DNA from: Salinicoccus halitifaciens
GTDB taxonomy: Bacteria > Bacillota > Bacilli > Staphylococcales > Salinicoccaceae
NCBI RefSeq assembly: GCF_021026095.1
Contig: NZ_JAJNCU010000005.1
Location: forward strand, 183,433-247,432
Direction: 5' to 3'
Length of the DNA stretch: 64,000 nucleotides
Every line of letters begins with the position of its first letter. Position 1 is the first letter of the stretch. The notes below the pieces were generated by a model, which was not told the origin of the DNA, did not search any database, and was given only the letters and a program-made list of their open reading frames with translations. Positions 42,034 through 49,631 of this stretch are shown piece after piece. The translations under genes were made by a program, and so were the position numbers.

Positions 42034-42501
42034 CTATTCGACTGTATAAATGGAATAACTGACACCTTCCGGCATACGGATGCCGTTCGAGACGAATATT
42101 CTGTTATTAAGCCAGTGATATTTCTCGCTTCCGGTTTCAAACACAGGGTTCGTCCTGAAATAATATTCATCAGGATCGACCTCTTCTCCCTTGTCGAGTC
42201 GGTTCAGCACGGAACGGGCGCCGGTCCTGATCCCCCTGTATGTCATCAAAATGATCTCCCCGTCATCTGTCTCCAGAGTGATCCGCACATCCTGGATGAT
42301 TGTGCCGTCTTCACGCACCGTGATCCAGTCATCCCCGCCGGGAAGGACTTCCGCGCTGAAATATTCACCTTCGAACTTACCTCCGGTCACCTGTATGATC
42401 CTCCGGTTGCCGACCGGTGTCTTCTTCGGGAGGTGTGGTCTGGCTACGGACAATTCCATATGGCCAAGTAATGATAATTTCGGTTCCGGTAATTCCCTCA
42501 C
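42034..42501 (-). CDS. DUF3237 family protein, possible muconolactone-isomerase replacement
   Basis: A 155-residue protein with the DUF3237 (UPF0311) pattern: an N-terminal L-x-x-L-G-H-M-E-L-S-V-A strand, G-N-R-R-I-I-Q-V-T-G-G-K-F-E-G, L-P-G-G-D-D-W, I-L-M-T-Y-R-G-I-R and the end Y-H-W-L-N-N-R-I-F-V-S-N-G. It is expected to be a small beta-barrel with no established enzyme activity. It starts at GTG 42501 with GGAGG about 10 nt upstream. It sits exactly where catC (muconolactone delta-isomerase) would be expected, between catBA and pcaD, and no catC is present. A role in the muconolactone step is therefore an open hypothesis. Confidence 0.83.
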   Translation of the reverse strand: MRELPEPKLSLLGHMELSVARPHLPKKTPVGNRRIIQVTGGKFEGEYFSAEVLPGGDDWITVREDGTIIQDVRITLETDDGEIILMTYRGIRTGARSVLNRLDKGEEVDPDEYYFRTNPVFETGSEKYHWLNNRIFVSNGIRMPEGVSYSIYTVE

Positions 42502-42536
42502 GATTCATTCCTCCAATGATTCCTTCAAATATGAAA

Positions 42537-42556
42537 CGGGCATGTCTCCATGCCCG
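42537..42556 (-). terminator. Hairpin between catA and the DUF3237 gene
   Basis: CGGGCATG (42537-42544) pairs with CATGCCCG (42549-42556). On the minus strand the loop reads GAGA, and the hairpin is followed by only TTT. It is probably a partial terminator or RNA-stability element splitting catBA from the pca genes. Confidence 0.55.
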
Positions 42557-42564
42557 GGTTTTAA

Positions 42565-43359
42565 TTAATTTTCTTTACGTAGTACGAATTCCAGATGTGC
42601 CTCTTTATAGTCGCCTTTGTCCACAGGGTCCGTAATGAGCTCTTCACGTACACCTTGTGCGACGTCTGTCTCCATCCATTCATCACCTTCGAAGAACACC
42701 TGGGTGATTAAAGTTTCATGGCCTTCTGATTTGAACATGATATGGAGATGAGCAGGCCTCATCGGATGCTGATCCATATAACCAAGGAATTCGCCTGTCG
42801 GTCCCTGATCAGGGATTGCATATGGCACAGGAAGGAAAGTCTTCACTGTGAATCTGCCTTCATCGTCCGTGACGAAGCGTCCACGCAGGTTGAAGTCCGG
42901 TGCATCAGAATCGAAGTTCGAATATTTGGCTGATGCATCATTCTGCCAGAAATCGACTTCGGCATTCTTCAGTATTTCACCGTCTACGTTTTTCACCGTA
43001 CCGCTGAAATAGAACAGCTCGCCTTCTTCATCCTCACGCTGCGGCAGTTCAACAACGCCGTTTTCATCCGGTTCGACGAATGGTGCGTTCTCCACGTAAT
43101 AAGGTCCGAGCAGGGAAGGCTGGGTGCCCGGAAGTTCGGTGTACATCGCCTGCAGTACGTGAGTCTCCAAAAATACGTCCGCATATAATGGAAGTTCTCC
43201 TGATTTGCCCAGACGGTCTGCCCAGTTTACGAAGTTTGTATATTCCTCATGGTTCAATTTCGCTTCTTCGAAAAACCCCTGCATATGTTTGATGAAAAGA
43301 TCGAATACCTCTTCAACACGCTCATTTTTAGTTGTCGGCAATTGATGGTTTACAGTCAT
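42565..43359 (-). CDS. catA: Intradiol ring-cleavage dioxygenase (catechol 1,2-dioxygenase type)
   Basis: A 264-residue non-haem Fe(III) dioxygenase that converts catechol to cis,cis-muconate. The N-terminal helical linker domain (about 1-95) is followed by the catalytic beta-sandwich. The four iron ligands are visible as Tyr in A-K-Y-S-N-F-D, Tyr in V-P-Y-A-I-P and two His in P-A-H-L-H-I. The G-P-T-G-E-F segment is also conserved. Hydroxyquinol 1,2-dioxygenases look alike, but the neighbouring muconate cycloisomerase favours catechol. ATG 43359 has AGGAG 8 nt upstream. Confidence 0.9.
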   Translation of the reverse strand: MTVNHQLPTTKNERVEEVFDLFIKHMQGFFEEAKLNHEEYTNFVNWADRLGKSGELPLYADVFLETHVLQAMYTELPGTQPSLLGPYYVENAPFVEPDENGVVELPQREDEEGELFYFSGTVKNVDGEILKNAEVDFWQNDASAKYSNFDSDAPDFNLRGRFVTDDEGRFTVKTFLPVPYAIPDQGPTGEFLGYMDQHPMRPAHLHIMFKSEGHETLITQVFFEGDEWMETDVAQGVREELITDPVDKGDYKEAHLEFVLRKEN

Positions 43360-43418
43360 ATTCCACACTCCTATTAAAGTTTATATATATCTGCCGCAAT
43401 GCGGTCAGTTATTATTGA

Positions 43419-44540
43419 TCATCGTCTCTTATAATGTTCCAGCTTTTCGTAGTCCAACGTGTTCCCAAAACCGATGTCATCCGGTATTTGTATCTCGAAG
43501 TTTTCCACTTTGATATCTTCCAGAGTCAGCTTGTCCTTATATAGAAGGGGACCGAAGATTTCTGTTCCGAACTTGAATTCGGAAATCGTCGAGTACACGC
43601 TTGCAGCAATGGCGTTGCCCACAGTCGATTCAATCATGGTGCCGCCGTAGAGTCCGAATCCCGCCGCTTCGGCAATACCGGCAATCTTCTTAGTTTCAAG
43701 GATGCCGCCGTGTTTCGCCGGCTTCAACGCAACTGCGTCTCCTGCCCTTTCTTTGATGATCCGGTATGTATCATGTAAAGATGTCGCCGCTTCATCCGCC
43801 AGTATGGACACATCAAACCTTTCGGTGAGTCTTTTCATACCTTCATAATTCCATGTCGGCAGCGGCTGCTCGATCATTGAGACACCCATCTCTTCCAGTG
43901 CACTGATCTGCTTAAGGGCGGTATATTCATCCCAGGCCTGGTTGATGTCCACAGTGACCCTGGACTCCTCCCCGACAGCTTTGATGATCTCGCCCACATG
44001 CCTGACATTCGCATCAGGGTCACCATGGCCGATCTTCAACTTGAAAATATTATGACGTTTAGCATGCAGCATCTCCTTCGCCTCTTCGATGTCCTGTCCT
44101 GTATCTCCACTTGCGAGGGTCCAGGCGAGCGGCAGCGAGTCATGAATTTTACCGCCGAAAAGTTTATAGGCCGGGATTTCACGCTGCTTGGCAGCTAAAT
44201 CAATCAATGCCGTCTCAACGAGGGACTTGGCGAAAAGGTTGCCCCGTACATGCTTTGCAACCGTCGTCATGATTTTATTGAACTGGATGGGGGTCTGATC
44301 GATCAGATGGGGCGTGATGTACTTATCCACGTTCGCCTTGATGGCTTCAACAGTACTGTCGCCATAAGAAGCGCCCCCGATCGTTGCGACCTCCGATACG
44401 CCGGTCCTGCCCGACTTATCTTTGATGATCGCAATTACAATTGCCTGTGTGGTGATCGTCGTCATCGCGAGCTGATGCGGCCTGATCACCGGTAAATCCA
44501 CAATATAAGTATCGACCTTATCGATGAAGACATTATCCAC
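43419..44540 (-). CDS. catB: Muconate cycloisomerase (enolase superfamily)
   Basis: A 373-residue member of the muconate lactonising subgroup. Catalytic and Mg-binding residues all fall at textbook positions when started at GTG 44540: Lys167/Lys169 in K-L-K-I-G, Asp198, Glu224, Asp249 and Lys273. It turns cis,cis-muconate into muconolactone. GTG 44540 has AAGGAGG 8 nt upstream; an earlier GTG at 44549 overlaps that site. First gene of the cat/pca operon, with two palindromic operators and a strong promoter upstream. Confidence 0.92.
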   Translation of the reverse strand: MDNVFIDKVDTYIVDLPVIRPHQLAMTTITTQAIVIAIIKDKSGRTGVSEVATIGGASYGDSTVEAIKANVDKYITPHLIDQTPIQFNKIMTTVAKHVRGNLFAKSLVETALIDLAAKQREIPAYKLFGGKIHDSLPLAWTLASGDTGQDIEEAKEMLHAKRHNIFKLKIGHGDPDANVRHVGEIIKAVGEESRVTVDINQAWDEYTALKQISALEEMGVSMIEQPLPTWNYEGMKRLTERFDVSILADEAATSLHDTYRIIKERAGDAVALKPAKHGGILETKKIAGIAEAAGFGLYGGTMIESTVGNAIAASVYSTISEFKFGTEIFGPLLYKDKLTLEDIKVENFEIQIPDDIGFGNTLDYEKLEHYKRR

Positions 44541-44555
44541 TTCAAGCACCTCCTT

Positions 44556-44570
44556 GTACGTTATTCGTAC
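44556..44570. promoter_or_regulatory. Perfect palindrome before catB, probable IclR operator
   Basis: GTACGTTATTCGTAC is a 5+5 perfect inverted repeat with a 5-nt centre, directly next to the catB ribosome site. A nearly identical site occupies the same position before the second TRAP receptor gene (46435-46449). Confidence 0.7.
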
Positions 44571-44574
44571 TAAG

Positions 44575-44593
44575 ATATGTTATTCGAACATAT
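44575..44593. promoter_or_regulatory. Second palindrome before catB
   Basis: ATATGTTATTCGAACATAT is a 7+7 perfect inverted repeat with the same 5-nt centre spacing and the TTATTCG core shared with the adjacent site. It lies just downstream of the -10 and would block transcription when bound. Confidence 0.68.
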
Positions 44594-44597
44594 TCTC

Positions 44598-44626
44598 AGT
44601 ATAATATCAGGTGAAAGCGTTGTCAA
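44598..44626 (-). promoter_or_regulatory. Promoter of the cat/pca operon with overlapping cre
   Basis: On the minus strand, TTGACA (44626-44621) and TATACT (44603-44598) are separated by 17 nt. TGAAAGCGTTGTCA (44612-44625, plus strand) is a close match to the CcpA cre consensus and covers the -35, so glucose repression is expected. Confidence 0.8.
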
Positions 44627-44899
44627 TGAATTATTTGAAAATTTTTATAATGGAAAATTACTCTTATTTTGATATGTCTCGAAGATGAAATTTATCCACC
44701 AAACTGCTTCATATAAATTAGACAGTATGAAGTTTCTTCAACCAACTATGAAAATCCCCTCGATTTACCCATGAAACTTATTTACAAATAGTATATTAAT
44801 ACACTAATGTACCTTTTTTTATTGTTTTCATAATATTGACATTATTTTAAAGTTAATATATTTTTGAGTAGATACATAATAAAGGGGAGGTTTTATACT
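44627..44899. other. AT-rich divergent intergenic region
   Basis: The rest of the 360-bp gap between catB and the symporter gene is strongly AT-rich. TTGACA (about 44836) followed by TATATT-like sequence about 18 nt on is a plausible promoter for the symporter. I see no small gene or structured RNA here. Confidence 0.5.
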
Positions 44900-46252
44900 A
44901 TGGGAGAGTGGTTTGCAAATATTACAGCCGAACTCAGCGGCTTTGTCTGGGGACTTCCACTGATCATCTTTTTAGTGGGTACAGGTTTGTTTTTGACTAT
45001 CAGGCTTTCTTTTTTCTCGTTCCGTATGCTGCCGCATTCTTTGAAGATGCTGTTTACAAAGCAGGATGACAAAAGTGAAGGGGATATATCACATTTCCAG
45101 GCGGTTATGACAGCGCTTGCTGCAACCGTCGGTACCGGGAACGTGGTCGGTGTGGCCACTGCAGTGGTGATCGGCGGACCGGGTGCAGTGTTCTGGATGT
45201 GGATGACGGCACTTGTCGGCATGGCAACCAAGTATGCTGAAGGTATACTCGGTGTCAAATACAGGCAGGTGAATGCGAAAGGGGAGATGTCCGGGGGACC
45301 GATGTATTACCTTGAACATGGTCTCGGACAGAAATGGCTTGGTGTTCTCTTTGCCTTCTTCGCAGTATTCGCGGCAATTTTCGGCATCGGTAATATGATT
45401 CAGGCAAACGCCGCTTCGGGTGTCGCACTTGATGTATTCAATGTGCCGACATGGCTTACCGGTGTAATCATGGCTGTCCTGATCGGCCTTGTACTCCTGG
45501 GCGGCATCAGGAGCATCGGACGGACGGCCGGTGTGCTCGTACCGTTCATGATCGTCTTCTATCTGGTGGCTGGTCTTGCCATCATGGTGCTGAATCTGGA
45601 TCTCATTCCTGCAGCTGTCGGGCTGATTTTCACTGATGCCTTTACAGGTCAGGCAGTCGCCGGCGGCGCGCTTGGTACTGTCATTCGTATGGGTGTGGCG
45701 CGCGGTCTTTTCTCAAACGAAGCCGGTCTTGGAACAGGCGGTATCGCGGCGGCTGCTGCGAGAACCGACGTTCCTGCACGTCAGGCGTTGATTTCAATGA
45801 CACAGGTCTTCATCGATACAATCATCGTGTGTTCGATCACAGGCATCACGCTTGTAATGGCTGATATGTATACTACAGGTGTGGAAGGGGCAGCATTGAC
45901 TGCACAGTCATTTGAATTGTTCCTGCCTGGCATAGGAAACTATGTAGTCGCCATCACTTTGCTGACATTCATTTTCTCCACAATCCTTGGATGGGGATAC
46001 TTCGGGGAAAAATGTTTCACTTACCTTGTCGGTTCCAGACTTACAATGGTATACAGGGTCATCTTCGTACTCGCGATCATCCCGGGTGCAACGATGTCAC
46101 TTGAAACCGTATGGAACCTTGGCGATATCTTCAATGCACTGATGGCAGTACCGAACTTGATCGGGCTGATTGCCTTGTCAGGTGTCGTGGCTGCTGAAAC
46201 GAAGATCTTCATAGATATAAGGAAGAGAGAAAAAGAACAGGGGATAGGATAG
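44900..46252 (+). CDS. Alanine/glycine:cation symporter (AGCS family)
   Basis: A 450-residue sodium- or proton-coupled amino-acid symporter of about 11 helices. Family motifs are clear: F-Q-A-V-M-T-A-L-A-A-T-V-G-T-G-N-V-V-G near residues 65-85, A-E-G-I-L-G-V-K-Y-R, G-G-P-M-Y-Y and G-R-T-A-G-V. G-L-G-T-G-G-I-A-A-A-A-A completes the set. Start at ATG 44900 (GGGGAGG upstream); a frame from 44864 lacks a ribosome site. It lies between two aromatic-catabolism transcription units, but amino-acid transport has no obvious link to them. Confidence 0.93.
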   Translation: MGEWFANITAELSGFVWGLPLIIFLVGTGLFLTIRLSFFSFRMLPHSLKMLFTKQDDKSEGDISHFQAVMTALAATVGTGNVVGVATAVVIGGPGAVFWMWMTALVGMATKYAEGILGVKYRQVNAKGEMSGGPMYYLEHGLGQKWLGVLFAFFAVFAAIFGIGNMIQANAASGVALDVFNVPTWLTGVIMAVLIGLVLLGGIRSIGRTAGVLVPFMIVFYLVAGLAIMVLNLDLIPAAVGLIFTDAFTGQAVAGGALGTVIRMGVARGLFSNEAGLGTGGIAAAAARTDVPARQALISMTQVFIDTIIVCSITGITLVMADMYTTGVEGAALTAQSFELFLPGIGNYVVAITLLTFIFSTILGWGYFGEKCFTYLVGSRLTMVYRVIFVLAIIPGATMSLETVWNLGDIFNALMAVPNLIGLIALSGVVAAETKIFIDIRKREKEQGIG

Positions 46253-46275
46253 GAGCATTTATATAGACTGTCTGT

Positions 46276-46316
46276 AACGAGTGGAAATCTCAAAGATTTC
46301 CACTCGTTATTTTTAT
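46276..46316 (+). terminator. Terminator after the AGCS symporter gene
   Basis: A 15-bp perfect stem AACGAGTGGAAATCT (46276-46290) / AGATTTCCACTCGTT (46294-46308) with a CAA loop is followed by ATTTTTATTTC. Confidence 0.92.
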
Positions 46317-46373
46317 TTCTTTAAGAATAACATCGTCAATACCATCTGATGGTTTGAATTTTCAAAAAAGTCC

Positions 46374-46403
46374 TTGACAACGCTTTCATATATAAAGTAT
46401 TAT
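46374..46403 (+). promoter_or_regulatory. Promoter of the second TRAP operon with overlapping cre
   Basis: TTGACA (46374-46379) and TATTAT (46398-46403), 18-nt spacer. The reverse complement of 46375-46388 is TGAAAGCGTTGTCA, the same cre-like sequence as in the catB promoter. The 15 bases TTGACAACGCTTTCA are identical in the two promoters. Confidence 0.8.
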
Positions 46404-46434
46404 AAAGCACATGATGTACGTATAAAATAACTAT

Positions 46435-46449
46435 GTACGATTAACGTAC
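46435..46449. promoter_or_regulatory. Perfect palindrome before the TRAP receptor gene, probable IclR operator
   Basis: GTACGATTAACGTAC is a 5+5 inverted repeat with a 5-nt centre, immediately followed by the AAGGAGGG ribosome site. It differs from the catB site only in the centre. An additional direct ATGTACG copy lies at 46414-46420. Confidence 0.7.
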
Positions 46450-46464
46450 AAGGAGGGACTAATT

Positions 46465-47520
46465 ATGAAGAAACATTTATTGTTGATATTTACTTTAGCT
46501 TTCGTTCTAGTGTTAGGCGCATGTAATGGAAATAACGAAGAAGAAGCTGGTGATTCTTCAAATGAGGCAGAGGCAGAAACAGATGAAGATACAGGAATTG
46601 AAAGTGAGAGCAGCGCCGCTGAAAGTGCGGAGATGCCGGCTGACATTGGTTTTGCATCAGCCACTGTAGGCGGTTTTTGGAACACCTTATCCGGCGCAAT
46701 GAGTGAAGACTTGCAAACAGTATTCCCCGGATCTTCAACTACAATAGTTGAAGGTGGATCCATCTCCAATATGATGGGTATGGATGAAGGAACATATGCA
46801 ATCGGTTTTGCTAATGCTCCAAACGTGACAGAAGCTTATGCAGGCGCAGGAGATTTTCCACATCCTGTTGAAGATGTCAGCTTACTTGCCACTTTATATC
46901 CCAACAGCTTACATATCGTAGTGAGAGAAGACTCGGACATCAATAGTGTGGAAGATCTGGCTGGTAAAACTGTCAGCCCCGGCATTAGTGGTTACAGTGC
47001 TGAAATTACATTCCAGGAAGTACTTGATGGATATGGCATGAGTTATGATGATCTGGGCGGAATAGAATACACAGGTACTTCTGAAGCAGGGGATCTGCTC
47101 AGGGACAATCATATTGACGCTATTGTGAGTCTGCTGGCCGCCCCGGTGTCCACGGTACAAGAGTTGGATACGACATTGGGTGTAAGGCTTATCCCTGTAG
47201 ATGAGGAAGTGGTCGAAAGCTTGATGGAGTCAAACCCTGGTTACCTCGATTACTCCATCAGCCAGGATGTGTATCCGAACATCGAAGAAGATGTTCCGAC
47301 GATAGCGGCATACACTGTGCTGATGGCGAGTGAAGAACATGTTGATGAAGATGCAGCTTATGAAATCACAAAAATGGTATTTGAAAACAAAGAAAAATAC
47401 GCCACCTTATCATCCGTACTGGATGATCTTGATGAAGAATTCTCAGTGGAAAATGCAACAAGTGAATTTCATCCGGGCGCAAAAAGATATTATGAAGAAC
47501 AAGGCTTAGAATTAAATTAA
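46465..47520 (+). CDS. TAXI-family TRAP receptor of the aromatic cluster (lipoprotein)
   Basis: A 351-residue lipoprotein receptor. The signal peptide ends V-L-G-A-C with Cys20, then a long acidic Glu/Ser/Ala linker (about 25-55). The TAXI domain begins with I-G-F-A-S-A-T-V-G-G-F-W. Shared control signals with catB suggest that it binds an aromatic acid or a ring-cleavage product feeding the catechol branch. The codon usage is more AT-rich than the first TRAP system at 33-36 kb. Confidence 0.9.
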   Translation: MKKHLLLIFTLAFVLVLGACNGNNEEEAGDSSNEAEAETDEDTGIESESSAAESAEMPADIGFASATVGGFWNTLSGAMSEDLQTVFPGSSTTIVEGGSISNMMGMDEGTYAIGFANAPNVTEAYAGAGDFPHPVEDVSLLATLYPNSLHIVVREDSDINSVEDLAGKTVSPGISGYSAEITFQEVLDGYGMSYDDLGGIEYTGTSEAGDLLRDNHIDAIVSLLAAPVSTVQELDTTLGVRLIPVDEEVVESLMESNPGYLDYSISQDVYPNIEEDVPTIAAYTVLMASEEHVDEDAAYEITKMVFENKEKYATLSSVLDDLDEEFSVENATSEFHPGAKRYYEEQGLELN

Positions 47521-47528
47521 CACTTTTA

Positions 47529-47561
47529 TGAGAACACAATAATTGAATTATTGTGTTCTCA
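47529..47561 (+). other. 16-bp perfect intercistronic hairpin in the second TRAP operon
   Basis: TGAGAACACAATAATT (47529-47544) and its exact complement (47546-47561) are separated by one base. There is no T run. It occupies the same place as the hairpin in the first TRAP operon, between receptor and permease genes. Confidence 0.75.
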
Positions 47562-47583
47562 TTAAGATTAAGGAGGTTCCACT

Positions 47584-49554
47584 ATGACTAAAAGTGATGC
47601 TGAAAAACTTGCTGAATTGGAACAACAGCAAAAGCTCGGTGAAGAAGAAGAAGGTCTATTGAATGAAAAAAACAGGGATTTAAGAGGACTGATTGGAAGT
47701 ATTGTCACTATCATTGCTGTGGCCATGTCTGTCTTTCATCTCTATACAGCAATGTTTGGAGTCTTTGAGTCAATCATCCAGAGGGGAACCCACCTGGGCT
47801 TCGCCTTGTTGCTATCATTTGCTTTATATAAACCGTCAAAAAAGATTCAGCAATCCAGAATTCCCTGGTACGATATAATTGCGATGATATTGGTTGTCGT
47901 CTCTTTCTCTTATTACAGCTTCAACGGAACTGAGATATCATCGAGATTTTCTTATGTCATGCCACTGACGACATGGGAACTCATTGTAGGCGTGATCAGT
48001 CTTGTCCTTGTCCTGGAGGCCACAAGACGTGTAGTCGGCAATGCTTTAGTTCTTATAATGATTGCTTTTCTGCTGTATGGTTTCTACGGCCACTTGCTGC
48101 CGGGCGCCCTTTCTCATAGGGAGTTCAATTTGATGTGGATCATGGATCATTTATTCTACACCACAACAGGGGTATTCAGCACGCCACTGGGTGTATCAGC
48201 GACTTTTATATTTCTCTTTATTTTATTTGGTAAGTTTCTGGAAATTTCCGGAGCGGGTCAATTTTTCATAAACTTATCTCTCGCTGCAATGGGGAAATAC
48301 CGGGGCGGTCCTGCTAAAACAGCGATCATAGGAAGTTCGATATTAGGTACAATTTCAGGCAGTGCCGTGGCCAATACAGTCACTACAGGTGCATTCACCA
48401 TCCCCTTGATGAAAAAAACAGGTTATAAAAAAGATTTCGCAGGGGGCGTTGAAGCTGTATCTTCCACTGGTGGACAAATTGTTCCGCCTATCATGGGGGC
48501 AGCTGCTTTCATCATTGCCTCATATCTCGGTATCCCTTATGTTGAGATAGTCTATGCCGCAATAATTCCGGCTTTGCTTTATTATATATGTCTATATGTA
48601 CAAGTCGACTTACGGGCTAAACGTAATAATCTAAAAGGATTGAAGAAAGAAGAACTCCCCAACCTCTGGGCTGTATTGAAAATGGGATTCCTTTTCTTTG
48701 TACCGCTTTTCGTCATCATCTATATGCTGGTAGCAGGTTTCTCACCAATGAGGGCAGGTCTATTCGCCATAGTGGCCACCATAGTCATTGCAATGCTAAA
48801 AGGTGCCACAAGATTTTCATTTAAGCAATTCATACAGGCACTCGATTTAGGGGCCAGAGCATCTTTGGAAACAGCGATAGCCTGTGCTGCAGCCGGGGTT
48901 ATCATTGGTATTATCGGCTTGACTGGCATCGGATTGAAATTCAGTGGAATCATCCTTGATATTGCAGGGGGCAGCTTGCTGGTGACTTTACTTCTTACAA
49001 TGGTCGTCTCGATCATTTTGGGAATGGGCTTACCTACCGTCGCAGCATATATCGTTCAGGTTCCTTTGACGATTCCAGCATTGATTGAACTGGGAGTAGA
49101 GCCGATAGCAGCTCATTTATTCATATTCTATTTCGCAATCATTTCGAACATAACACCACCGGTTGCGTTGGCAGCATTTGCTGCAGCCGGAATCGCCGGC
49201 TCTGAGCCTATGAAAACAGGCTTAACCGCTATTCGATTAGGAATCGCTGCATTTATTGTGCCTTACATGTTCATCTATGGTCCTGAGTTGTTACTGATCG
49301 GAGGCACAGTTGACATAATACTTGCTGTGATTACAGCAGTTATCGGTATCATGGGTATCGGTGCGGCTACTGAAGGCTGGTTATTGAAAAAAGTCACCAT
49401 ATTCGAAAGGGTTTTATTGGTTGCCGGATCACTATGCATGGTGCACCCAAACTTTGTGACTGATTTGGCAGGACTGGTAATACTGGCAAGCGTGTATCTC
49501 ATACAAAAGGTGACCCTTGCTAAAAATCCTGAGTTGAAAAACAACCTCAGTTAA
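47584..49554 (+). CDS. TRAP transporter fused permease of the aromatic cluster
   Basis: A 656-residue fused DctQM-type permease: a charged N-terminus (about 35 residues), 4 small-subunit helices, then the large subunit with G-T-I-S-G-S-A-V-A-N-T-V-T-T-G-A and L-G-M-G-L-P-T-V-A-A-Y. It uses a sodium gradient to import the ligand of the upstream receptor. It has the AAGGAGG ribosome site and an ATG start. The AT-rich base use continues through this gene and stops at the terminator. Confidence 0.93.
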   Translation: MTKSDAEKLAELEQQQKLGEEEEGLLNEKNRDLRGLIGSIVTIIAVAMSVFHLYTAMFGVFESIIQRGTHLGFALLLSFALYKPSKKIQQSRIPWYDIIAMILVVVSFSYYSFNGTEISSRFSYVMPLTTWELIVGVISLVLVLEATRRVVGNALVLIMIAFLLYGFYGHLLPGALSHREFNLMWIMDHLFYTTTGVFSTPLGVSATFIFLFILFGKFLEISGAGQFFINLSLAAMGKYRGGPAKTAIIGSSILGTISGSAVANTVTTGAFTIPLMKKTGYKKDFAGGVEAVSSTGGQIVPPIMGAAAFIIASYLGIPYVEIVYAAIIPALLYYICLYVQVDLRAKRNNLKGLKKEELPNLWAVLKMGFLFFVPLFVIIYMLVAGFSPMRAGLFAIVATIVIAMLKGATRFSFKQFIQALDLGARASLETAIACAAAGVIIGIIGLTGIGLKFSGIILDIAGGSLLVTLLLTMVVSIILGMGLPTVAAYIVQVPLTIPALIELGVEPIAAHLFIFYFAIISNITPPVALAAFAAAGIAGSEPMKTGLTAIRLGIAAFIVPYMFIYGPELLLIGGTVDIILAVITAVIGIMGIGAATEGWLLKKVTIFERVLLVAGSLCMVHPNFVTDLAGLVILASVYLIQKVTLAKNPELKNNLS

Positions 49555-49592
49555 GGAATAATCTTTGAAACCTAGTTGAATTGAAAATATTT

Positions 49593-49630
49593 AAAAGAGC
49601 AGCCGGGCAAAATTGCCCGGCTGCTCTTTT
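49593..49630. terminator. Bidirectional terminator between the TRAP permease and hisIE
   Basis: An 18-bp perfect stem (49593-49610 with 49613-49630), core GAGCAGCCGGGCAA, has A4 on the left and T7 on the right. Confidence 0.95.
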
Positions 49631-49631
49631 T

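Noticed and set aside
44627..44899. Riboswitch or small RNA in the catB-symporter gap
   Set aside because: The stretch is simply AT-rich with a plausible promoter; no paired structure or conserved riboswitch core could be found by eye.
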